Translations under genes and position numbers: made by a program
The notes under the pieces: model-generated
Told to the model about the DNA's origin: nothing
What the model saw: the letters and a program-made list of their open reading frames with translations, nothing else
Database searches by the model: none
DNA from: Ruminiclostridium hungatei
GTDB taxonomy: Bacteria; Bacillota; Clostridia; Acetivibrionales; DSM-1351
DNA: 64,000 bases
Reading direction: 5' to 3'
NCBI RefSeq assembly: GCF_002051585.1
Contig: NZ_MZGX01000002.1
Coordinates: 62,001-126,000 of the forward strand
Shown here: positions 1 through 6,997 of the stretch, one piece after another
Position numbering within the stretch: position 1 is the first letter of the stretch
How the letters are laid out: the number at the start of each line of letters is the position of its first letter

Positions 1-1
1 T

Positions 2-184
2 GTTACAGAAGAATCATGGATTGGAAGGGATCATGGTATTGATTCAATAAGGCTGGTTGAGATGATTATAAATCTCGAAGACGAGTTTGACATTGAGGTG
101 GACACCAGCTCACTCAGCCATCAGAACTTTGCTAACATTGATTTAATCACAGGGTATGTCACAAGTAAGCTGGAATCGAGGTAA
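2..184 (+). CDS. Acyl carrier protein, 3' part only
   Basis: This is the C-terminal 60 codons of an acyl carrier protein; its start lies before the window. The carrier signature GIDSIRLVE is seen near the beginning of the visible part. Its serine is where a 4'-phosphopantetheine arm is attached in this family. The helix after it (residues like EDEFDIEV) is typical of the acidic helix II-III region. The stop codon is 5 bases before the ligase gene, so the two are almost certainly cotranscribed. The ligase, or another enzyme in the cluster, may load this carrier. The acyl group cannot be read from the sequence. Confidence 0.85.
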   Translation, partial: VTEESWIGRDHGIDSIRLVEMIINLEDEFDIEVDTSSLSHQNFANIDLITGYVTSKLESR

Positions 185-189
185 CTGCC

Positions 190-1677
190 ATGAATATTTA
201 TGATACTCTAGTTAAGTCTGAGTCTGGATACGGTATAAAGGCAGCTGTGACTGATTCGGCCGGTTTTACATATACTTATTCCGAGGTCCTCAGTTATTCA
301 AAGAAAATAGCAGAAAAGCTTCTTGGCATTGGGTTGAAGCCGCGCAGCAAGGTAATTATATACCTGCAGGATTCTGTGGACATTGTTGCGGCAATCTATG
401 GAGCAAATATGGCAGGAATGGTTTTTGTACCGGTATCGCCTCAAGCAAAGGATTTAAAGCTGCAGGAAATTATCAGGCACTGCTGTGCAGAAGCTATAAT
501 TACCAAGAGTGACTTAAGTGAATTTATAGCTGGAATCGATTCTTATGCAATACCATCTGTAAAAAGCATCCTCCTTTGTAATGACAGTACGGAAGTATGT
601 AATAATGCCTTCAATCAAGCTGCATATTTTGTGAAAGATTGCAGCCTACCTGAAACTTTTACCGCCTCAATATGGCTTAATGACGAAATGGCTTCTATTT
701 TCTATATGTCGGACAAGCATGGGAGGCCAAAGGGTATTATGCTGTCCACTGGAAATATCCTTTCTAATATGGAGGCAATTATCGAATACCTTAAAATGTC
801 TGATAAAGACAATATACTTATTCTAAAGTCAATGGCATTAGTTGGCACTATAACAGGAGAGATAATTGCCGCTATTTCAGTAGGGGCTAAGATTGTAATT
901 CTAAATGGTATCATTCATGCAGGCATCATACTTAAAGCAATACAGGATCATAAGGTTACAGGCTTTTTTGCTGTACCGGTAATGCTTCACCAGATTGTTG
1001 AGTACAGAAGGAAAGAAAAATATTCTACAACCAGCTTAAGGTATATCCAGACCGGGGCTGCAAAGCTGATAAAAGAAGATGTACAGCAGCTCTTGGGCAT
1101 GTACAAGGGAGTAGAATTCTATTATATTTACGGGCTTTCAGAGGCATCGCCGAGGGTGCTTTATTTAAAGCCCGAGGATATGTTGAGAAAAGCAGGTTCA
1201 GTAGGGAAACCGGTTAAATACTGCACTGTAGAGCTTCTTGATGCAAACGGAAATGAAGTCAAAGCGGGAGAAATAGGTGAAATCTACGTACAAGGCCCTA
1301 ATGTCATGCTTGGTTATTACAACTCGCCTGAATTAACCAGTGAAGTTATTACTACTCATGGCTTAAAGACCGGCGACTTGGCATATATGGATGATGAGGG
1401 ATACATATATTGGGCAGGCAGGGCTGACAACATGATAAACCAGGGAGGCTTTCACGTTTATCCTGCCGAGATAGAAAAAGTTATCCTGAAAAACGAAAAA
1501 GTGCAGTCCGTTAAAGTGGACGGAGTTCAGGATGATATATTAGGGCATAAAATAAGGGCTACTGTTACACCCAAAGCGGGTATCGGCATAAGCGAGGCGG
1601 AAATTTATGAATTTTGTTATAGGCATATGGAAGGAGTAAAGATACCTAAAGTTATTGAGATAGCTAAGGTTTTATAA
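190..1677 (+). CDS. AMP-dependent acyl ligase family protein, degenerate active site
   Basis: A 495-residue member of the ANL (acyl-CoA synthetase / NRPS adenylation) superfamily. Conserved features are the A5-like YGLSE (near 320), the A7-like KTGDLAYMDDEG (near 395) and the A8-like GGFHVYPAEIE (near 425). Members normally activate a carboxylate as acyl-AMP and pass it to CoA or a carrier protein. Two key parts are altered. The Ser/Thr-rich phosphate loop (usually TSGTTG-PKG) reads MSDKHGRPKG at 173-182. The protein also ends at KVIEIAKVL, where the family continues into the A10 segment with its catalytic lysine. It may therefore be a partner protein, a transferase or a dying enzyme. It is flanked by two carrier proteins, so a role in loading or recognising an acyl-ACP is the best guess. 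Confidence 0.85.
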   Translation: MNIYDTLVKSESGYGIKAAVTDSAGFTYTYSEVLSYSKKIAEKLLGIGLKPRSKVIIYLQDSVDIVAAIYGANMAGMVFVPVSPQAKDLKLQEIIRHCCAEAIITKSDLSEFIAGIDSYAIPSVKSILLCNDSTEVCNNAFNQAAYFVKDCSLPETFTASIWLNDEMASIFYMSDKHGRPKGIMLSTGNILSNMEAIIEYLKMSDKDNILILKSMALVGTITGEIIAAISVGAKIVILNGIIHAGIILKAIQDHKVTGFFAVPVMLHQIVEYRRKEKYSTTSLRYIQTGAAKLIKEDVQQLLGMYKGVEFYYIYGLSEASPRVLYLKPEDMLRKAGSVGKPVKYCTVELLDANGNEVKAGEIGEIYVQGPNVMLGYYNSPELTSEVITTHGLKTGDLAYMDDEGYIYWAGRADNMINQGGFHVYPAEIEKVILKNEKVQSVKVDGVQDDILGHKIRATVTPKAGIGISEAEIYEFCYRHMEGVKIPKVIEIAKVL

Positions 1678-1690
1678 GGAAGTGAAGATA

Positions 1691-1954
1691 ATGGGCAAAT
1701 CATATTTGATAATTGCGAAAAATACAGGTCAAATGATGCTGGTTGATAAAATAATGCGTGATAACGGAATAAAGACCGAGATTGTTCCAGCTCCGCCAAG
1801 GCCGGGAATGGCATGTACAAAAGCTGTAAAAATCAGCGATTCCGGTTTATCTTTGGGAAAGCAACTTTTATCTGAAAAAAAAGTTGAAGTAAATAGTATA
1901 GTCGCTGATGAGGCACTGGTGCTAGGAGCGTTTATTAATAGTAAATTGAATTAA
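1691..1954 (+). CDS. DUF3343 family protein (putative Se/S carrier-like)
   Basis: An 87-residue protein of the DUF3343 type. It has the usual pattern of a short beta-alpha start (SYLIIAKNTGQMMLVD), a central PAPPRPGMACTKAVKIS segment with a single conserved-position cysteine, and a short C-terminal half. The family is commonly found beside cysteine-desulfurase-like proteins and is suspected, not proven, to carry sulfur or selenium. That partner is indeed two genes downstream here. I chose the ATG at 1691 because GGAAGTG sits at normal distance before it; a GTG at 1682 is possible. A second DUF3343 gene lies at 61.4 kb. Confidence 0.75.
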   Translation: MGKSYLIIAKNTGQMMLVDKIMRDNGIKTEIVPAPPRPGMACTKAVKISDSGLSLGKQLLSEKKVEVNSIVADEALVLGAFINSKLN

Positions 1955-1999
1955 CTATAGCTACACATTTTTTATTTAGAGCAGGAGGCGTATCTCGTA

Positions 2000-2245
2000 A
2001 TGGAGGTTAGAAGGAGTGACGTTATAAACATATTATCCAAGGCTTTGGATGTGGATATTAATGTATTATCACAAATAGGAGATGATGAGGATATTGGTCC
2101 ATATGGACTTGACTCTATAAAGGGAATACAAGCAATGATTTTGCTTGAAGGAGAATTCGATATTGAGTTGGTTGATGAAGATTTATTGTTGGAAAATGTT
2201 AATACCATTAATAAAATTAAAAAAACATTTGAAAAATACATTTAA
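2000..2245 (+). CDS. Acyl carrier protein
   Basis: An 81-residue free-standing acyl carrier protein. The modification motif is YGLDSIKGIQ with the phosphopantetheine serine at residue 39. It is followed by an acidic helix (LEGEFDIELVDEDLL) that normally docks partner enzymes. The length matches single ACP domains. It is the second carrier in this block, after the partial one at the window edge, so at least two different acyl groups may be handled. A good Shine-Dalgarno (GGAGG) precedes the ATG. The carrier lies between DUF3343 and the cysteine-desulfurase-like gene, which would fit a sulfur-related acyl intermediate, but that is only an inference. Confidence 0.9.
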   Translation: MEVRRSDVINILSKALDVDINVLSQIGDDEDIGPYGLDSIKGIQAMILLEGEFDIELVDEDLLLENVNTINKIKKTFEKYI

Positions 2246-2267
2246 TTTTTTCTGTATTAGGCGGTGA

Positions 2268-2440
2268 ATGAAATCTTATCTTCACATGGACTATTCCGAA
2301 GTGGTTGATAAACTAAATAGTAATAATAAAATAATGTGCTGCCGACACTGAATATTTTTGTGCAAAAGATTTTCAACGGTACGAAATAGTGAAGCAGCAA
2401 AAATTAAGACAGACAAGAGTGAAAATAATTTTATTGTAAT
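2268..2440 (+). pseudogene. Possible small frameshifted reading frame
   Basis: An ATG at 2268 follows a purine-rich AGGCGGTG and opens a 27-codon frame ending at 2351 (C-terminus IMCCRH). A one-base shift joins it to another open stretch that runs on to a TAA near 2440 (residues such as DTEYFCAKDFQRYEIV). Together they could be a broken gene of about 57 codons, or the first part alone could be a genuine small peptide. I do not recognise either part. Otherwise the 2246-2472 gap holds nothing I can name. Confidence 0.25.
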
Positions 2441-2472
2441 AAATGGAGTATGTTAAGGGAGGTTATGTTCAA

Positions 2473-3627
2473 ATGATATACCTGGATAATGCTGCGACTA
2501 CTTACCCTAAGCCTGAGAAGGTGTATAAGGAAATGGACAGGTGTATGCGTGAATATTGCGCAAATCCCGGCCGTGGTGGGCATTCAATGTCAATACAGTC
2601 AGGACAGGCTGTAATGGAAGCGCGTGATAAAGTAAGCAGGTTCTTTAATATCAGTAATCCCATGCAATTATGTTTTACAAAAAATGCTACTGAGGCTTTG
2701 AATATAGCGATTAAGGGAAGCCTTAAAGCTGGAGACCATGTAATAACAACAAGCCTTGAACACAACTCTGTTATGAGACCACTTAAGCTGCTTGAAAGGG
2801 ACCTTGGTGTTGAAGTCACAGTTGTCAGGGGTGATGTATTCGGTGAAATTGACCCTGATGATATACAAAAAAGCATCAAAAAAAACACAAAGCTAATAGT
2901 AGCTACCCTTTCGTCAAATGTAAACGGAATACTTCTGCCTGCTAAGGATATTGGGAAAATAGCCGGTGAAAACGAGATAATGTACTTGCTCGATGGATCA
3001 CAGGGAGCAGGAACAATAAACATTGATGTTGAGGATATGAATATAAGTATGTTGGCATTTCCCGGGCATAAAAGCTTGATGGGGCCTGTTGGGACAGGGG
3101 GCTTGTATATCAGGGAAGGACTGAAAGTTAACTCTATCCTGCAAGGTGGAACTGGAAGTAATTCTGAGAATTTTACACAGCCTGAATTCATGCCTGACCT
3201 TATGGAAAGCGGAACCGTGAATACACAGGGTATAGTGGGTCTGGGCTATGGCATTGACTTCATAAATAGCCAAGGCATTGAAAATATAAGAGCGCATAAA
3301 TACCGACTTGTTAAAGTGCTCTTTGAAGGTGTCCGAGAACTAAAAAATGTAAAGCTGTACAGTAAAAATCATATAGAAAAAAATTCTGGTATTGTAGCAC
3401 TTAATTTCAAGGGTGTACCATCCAGTGAAATAAGCTATGTTTTGGACAAGGTCTATAACATAGGGACGAGGGCCGGTATGCACTGTGCTCCTGTAGCCCA
3501 TGATACATTAGGTACTTCAATTACAGGAGCAGTAAGGTTCAGTGTTGGCGTATTCAATACAGCTTCTGAAATAGAAGCAACAATAAATGCACTTAAAGAA
3601 ATATCATCAAACGTGGGCAATATTTGA
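2473..3627 (+). CDS. Cysteine desulfurase-like class V aminotransferase
   Basis: A 384-residue PLP enzyme of the cysteine-desulfurase-like family (EF2568/CsdB-like group). It starts with the diagnostic MIYLDNAATTYPKP. The PLP lysine is in FPGHKSLMGP (Lys200), and a cysteine lies in RAGMHCAPVAH (Cys338) near the position of the persulfide cysteine. Such enzymes take sulfur from L-cysteine, or selenium from selenocysteine. The ATG at 2473 is preferred over one at 2443 because AAGGGAGG precedes it and family homology begins there. Context with DUF3343 and an ACP suggests sulfur delivery to a pathway intermediate. It could equally be a general sulfur enzyme carried along. Confidence 0.85.
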   Translation: MIYLDNAATTYPKPEKVYKEMDRCMREYCANPGRGGHSMSIQSGQAVMEARDKVSRFFNISNPMQLCFTKNATEALNIAIKGSLKAGDHVITTSLEHNSVMRPLKLLERDLGVEVTVVRGDVFGEIDPDDIQKSIKKNTKLIVATLSSNVNGILLPAKDIGKIAGENEIMYLLDGSQGAGTINIDVEDMNISMLAFPGHKSLMGPVGTGGLYIREGLKVNSILQGGTGSNSENFTQPEFMPDLMESGTVNTQGIVGLGYGIDFINSQGIENIRAHKYRLVKVLFEGVRELKNVKLYSKNHIEKNSGIVALNFKGVPSSEISYVLDKVYNIGTRAGMHCAPVAHDTLGTSITGAVRFSVGVFNTASEIEATINALKEISSNVGNI

Positions 3628-3711
3628 AACACTTCAAAAATCAGTAGTATGGTCAACCTAAAAGTCGCTAATAACAATAGCTACGAATTTCCCAAAATTA
3701 TAACGCCTAGA

Positions 3712-3803
3712 TTCAACGAGGCGGGAGATATTCTCACCGCCTGAAAACCGAAGTGGTACTCGCCACTTATAGAAGTGGGGGACATTTCTTGCCTCGTTAT
3801 ATT
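3712..3803. repeat. 92-bp palindromic element, left copy (inverted partner at 13072)
   Basis: The element begins CAACGAGGCGGGAG and ends TTGCCTCGTTATATT, so its ends pair (AACGAGGC with GCCTCGTT). Inside are two further hairpins: GGCGGGAGA with TCTCACCGCC, and CCACTTATAGAAGTGG. The same sequence, with about eight differences, lies in inverted orientation at 13072-13164. The many-hairpin build without any gene is typical of small non-autonomous elements, for instance those derived from IS200/IS605 ends. That origin is my inference. Confidence 0.8.
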
Positions 3804-3825
3804 AACTCAATAAGGGGGGTATCTC

Positions 3826-4476
3826 ATGAAAAACAAGATAAAAATGTCCTGTTCTTTGTGGTCTGCGGACCTGTCCCAGCTTAAGGCAAGCCTCAGCGAG
3901 GTCGAAGAATACTGCGATTCCTTTCATTTTGACATTATGGACGGGCATTTTGTACCTAATCTTCTGTTCGGGCCGGATATGGTAAAAGCTTTACGCGGTA
4001 TTTCAAAAAAACCTTTTGAAGTGCATTTGATGGTTAATAACCCTGAAACAATGATCAATCTATTTGACCATACAGGAGCAGATGTTTTTATTATACATCC
4101 TGAAACATGTAAAGATGCGGCAAAGACGATTCACTGTCTGAAAAGCAACGGCAAAAAAGCAGGCATTGCATTGAAAGCGGAAGAGGAATTGGAGAAAATA
4201 TCAGACTACCTGTCTTTCATTGATTATGTAATTGTGATGGGGACTGAGATAGGAATCAAAGGTGTCTCCATATCTCCAGGAACCTATGAGAAAGTGAGAC
4301 TTCTAAAGGAGGTGATTAATAAAAACAATTATCGGATTGAAGTCCAGGTCGACGGAGGAATCAGGAACGACACAGTTCCAAAGCTTTATGAATCGGGGGC
4401 TGATATTATAACCGCAGGATCTTTATTGTTCAATAACAATTACAAAAGCATCTATACATGGCTGCAAAATTTATAA
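3826..4476 (+). CDS. Ribulose-phosphate 3-epimerase family protein
   Basis: A 216-residue TIM-barrel epimerase, the usual length for the Rpe/AlsE family, which interconverts ketose phosphates at C3. The metal and catalytic motifs are FHFDIMDGHFVPN (His34, Asp36, Asp39), VHLMV (66-70) and VDGGI (Asp176), followed by the phosphate-binding AGSLLF. The loop that normally reads M-x-V-x-PGFGGQ reads MGTEIGIKGVSISPGT here. The substrate may therefore differ from ribulose 5-phosphate. It opens an operon running to 13.0 kb inside the inverted elements, with an aldolase next, so it probably makes or remodels a sugar phosphate for the product. The start has a strong GGGGGG-rich ribosome site. Confidence 0.88.
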   Translation: MKNKIKMSCSLWSADLSQLKASLSEVEEYCDSFHFDIMDGHFVPNLLFGPDMVKALRGISKKPFEVHLMVNNPETMINLFDHTGADVFIIHPETCKDAAKTIHCLKSNGKKAGIALKAEEELEKISDYLSFIDYVIVMGTEIGIKGVSISPGTYEKVRLLKEVINKNNYRIEVQVDGGIRNDTVPKLYESGADIITAGSLLFNNNYKSIYTWLQNL

Positions 4477-4530
4477 GGTTCACGTCGCCGATACAAAAAA
4501 CTAATTTATTTAAAATGGAGATGAAAAAAA

Positions 4531-5841
4531 TTGTACAAGACCATAGAGTCGATAAGACGAATGAATGAAAAGGTTACTTTGTTGGGCATTGGTCCCATGA
4601 GCAAAACTGTTGTTGATGCTTCTATAGAATCTGCAATGGAAAATGATTTCCCCCTTTGCTTTATTGCCAGCCGGAACCAGATAGAAAAAAATGAACTGGG
4701 AGGCGGCTATGTGGAATCCTGGGACTCTTACGATTTCAGTTCCTATATAGATAGTAAAATTAAAGAGGTCCATTATGACGGAGTGGTCTTCAAGGGCAGG
4801 GATCATGGGGGGCCATGGCAAAAGGATGAAGAGTATTCAGGAAAAATTCCATTTGATGAAAGTATGAAGAATGCAACAGATTCTTTTACATATGATCTGG
4901 AAGCGGGTTTTGATCTTTTGCATATTGATACATCCAAGGATCCGGATTTTCCGGGAATGGTACCGTGTGATATTGCAGTTGGCAGAGTTATAAAGCTGTT
5001 GGCGGCTATAGAGAAATACAAAGCCAATCGGTCTATGAACCATACTGTTTACGAAGTGAGTCTGGAGGAAACAAGGGAGGATTACCTGCCAATCAGCCAA
5101 TTCAAGCAATTTGTGGAGTTGATGGTCAGCGAAGCAGACAAGAGGAAAATGCCGAGGCCTGCTTTTATTGTAGGCAATACAGGAACACTGATACGCATGG
5201 ACAAAAATTATGGGAAATTTGACATGGAAACGGTCGTTAAATTGAAAAAAATCTCGGATGCGTATGGAATGATTCTAAAGGAGCATAATGCTGACTATCT
5301 GGACAGCGCATGCTTAAAATTGCATCCCGAATTAGGAATCGGGATGGCAAATGTTGCCCCTGAATTTGGAAAGCGGGAAACCGAGGCTTTGATAAAGCTA
5401 TATAAAATGGAAGAGGAATTTTTTTCTCTGCATGACGTAAATGGAGTTGAAAAATCCAATTTTCTTTCAACTGTTTTTTCTGATATTAAGAAATCAGGCA
5501 AGTGGATGAAATGGGTTCCGAATAAAAAAACGGATATGGGCATGATTGATGATCCGATGCTTAAAGAAGTAATCATCAGTGTGAACGGACATTATTTCTA
5601 TTCTAAAGACAGTCTGATTAAGGCCCGTCGTATTCTGTTCGATAATTTGAGAAAATTTGAGATTTGCAAAGATCCTGACAGATATGTAAAGGATAACATT
5701 AAAAGAGGAATTCAGAGGTATGTGGACGGTTTCAATCTTAAAAACCTGTCATCCAAGATACGGGAATATCAAGATTATGAAAGTAAAAACCACCTGAAAA
5801 ATTCTGCAATGATAGCTTTCACAGGGAGGTCATATGAATAA
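4531..5841 (+). CDS. Class II tagatose-bisphosphate aldolase GatZ/KbaZ-like protein
   Basis: A 436-residue TIM-barrel protein of the GatZ/KbaZ family. Recognisable family segments are IASRNQIE with GGGYV (near 50), LHIDTSKDP (near 130), LKEHNADYLDS (near 250) and KLHPELGIGMANVAPEFG (near 270). Known members are non-catalytic or chaperone-like subunits of tagatose-1,6-bisphosphate aldolase, although some act alone. No catalytic GatY/KbaY partner is seen nearby. It begins with TTG at 4531 after GGAG, and its end overlaps the next gene by 8 bases, which suggests translational coupling. With the epimerase before it and the glycosyltransferase after it, a role in making an unusual sugar unit is likely. 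Confidence 0.8.
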   Translation: MYKTIESIRRMNEKVTLLGIGPMSKTVVDASIESAMENDFPLCFIASRNQIEKNELGGGYVESWDSYDFSSYIDSKIKEVHYDGVVFKGRDHGGPWQKDEEYSGKIPFDESMKNATDSFTYDLEAGFDLLHIDTSKDPDFPGMVPCDIAVGRVIKLLAAIEKYKANRSMNHTVYEVSLEETREDYLPISQFKQFVELMVSEADKRKMPRPAFIVGNTGTLIRMDKNYGKFDMETVVKLKKISDAYGMILKEHNADYLDSACLKLHPELGIGMANVAPEFGKRETEALIKLYKMEEEFFSLHDVNGVEKSNFLSTVFSDIKKSGKWMKWVPNKKTDMGMIDDPMLKEVIISVNGHYFYSKDSLIKARRILFDNLRKFEICKDPDRYVKDNIKRGIQRYVDGFNLKNLSSKIREYQDYESKNHLKNSAMIAFTGRSYE

Positions 5842-6853
5842 GCATCTTCAATCGGTGAAAGACGGCTATGCGGCATTTGTAATTCCTTTTTGGAGTGATG
5901 GAAAACCGGACAGACGCAGGTTCCTTGACAGTGCCATAGAAAGCGTATTTATGCAGACGGATAAAAGGTGGCGTATTTATATCACCGACGATCACTCTCC
6001 TTATATGCCGGATAGAGATTATTTGTCGCAGCTGGAAAGCAAATATCCGGATATTCGGGTGACTTTTTCGGATACCAACACAGGGCCGGGTGCCGCAAGG
6101 AATAAATCAATCAGAAGAGCTTACGACGACGGCTGTGCATTTATTTGTTATATGGATTCCGATGATATTTCATCAAAATATAGGGTAGAGGAAGTCAGGG
6201 AAATTTTCCTGAAGGATCCCGAAGCACAGGTAATCTATTCAACCTTTGATGTAATTGATGAAGAAAATTGCAGGGTTCCGGAAGACAGATTAATCGAAGG
6301 AATTAGAATTATGCAGAATGATATGGAAAGGGCACCATTAGAAGGCTATGATATCTGGATAGACATAGCCATCGAAAGGGACAACTTGACTATTCCATCA
6401 GCTTTAAATGTAAAAACAGGCTTGGCATGTACTTTTCCTTTTCCGGAAGAAGTGAGATTTCACGAAGACACCCATACTTGGCTAAGATATTCGGCAAGCG
6501 GAGCAAAAATAGTATATTCACCGAAAATTCCCACTTTGTACAGGGTGCCTCAGAAACTGAGCGGAAGTGCCTCAAGGGACAGGGCAGGCGGTATGGAGGC
6601 TTTTAACAGACTCAGATGCGAAGTCATCATGAAGGGGCTTGATGAGGCAGTAAGGCTGGCTCAAAAGCGCAAGGTGATCCAGCAGGAGAAGGCGGTAGAA
6701 ATAAAAACAAGATTTTTATTAAATGTTGCTTCCATGATAAGAAAAGAAGGGACAATCCATATTGCAAAGGAACTGGTAATGCAAGCTCAAAGCCTTTCGT
6801 TAAAGCATTTTGAATTGTTTAAAAGCAAGTATGATCTAACCGGATTGTTGTAA
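5834..6853 (+). CDS. Family 2 glycosyltransferase
   Basis: A 339-residue GT-A fold glycosyltransferase. The N-terminus has the GT2 pattern AFVIPFW....FLDSAIESVFMQT, then TDDHSP, then NTGPGAARN, and the metal/nucleotide-binding DSDD at 108-111. A later VRFHEDTHTWLR segment contains the ED that often supplies the catalytic base in inverting GT2 enzymes. It would move a sugar from a nucleotide-sugar onto an acceptor in the cytoplasm; no membrane segment is seen. It overlaps the GatZ-like gene and carries GGGAGG before the ATG. Donor and acceptor are unknown. Confidence 0.85.
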   Translation: MNKHLQSVKDGYAAFVIPFWSDGKPDRRRFLDSAIESVFMQTDKRWRIYITDDHSPYMPDRDYLSQLESKYPDIRVTFSDTNTGPGAARNKSIRRAYDDGCAFICYMDSDDISSKYRVEEVREIFLKDPEAQVIYSTFDVIDEENCRVPEDRLIEGIRIMQNDMERAPLEGYDIWIDIAIERDNLTIPSALNVKTGLACTFPFPEEVRFHEDTHTWLRYSASGAKIVYSPKIPTLYRVPQKLSGSASRDRAGGMEAFNRLRCEVIMKGLDEAVRLAQKRKVIQQEKAVEIKTRFLLNVASMIRKEGTIHIAKELVMQAQSLSLKHFELFKSKYDLTGLL

Positions 6854-6907
6854 CAGTCTCTATTGCCGGATCAGAATAACTGGGAAATTAGATAACGAAG
6901 GCATAAA

Positions 6908-6991
6908 ATGCAGTCAAAGCAGAATTTGCAAACTCATGAAAGTAAGCAATATATTCTTGAGAATGAAAAAGGAATATACAGTGCGAGGTGA
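6908..6991 (+). CDS. Possible 27-residue small ORF ahead of the BtrH-like gene
   Basis: An ATG at 6908 preceded by GAAGG opens 27 codons rich in Gln, Lys and Glu. Its TGA stop overlaps the GAGGTGA Shine-Dalgarno of the next gene. That arrangement would allow translational coupling of the downstream gene, whose own start codon is unusual. I do not recognise the peptide. It could also be chance. Confidence 0.3.
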   Translation: MQSKQNLQTHESKQYILENEKGIYSAR

Positions 6992-6997
6992 TTTAAA

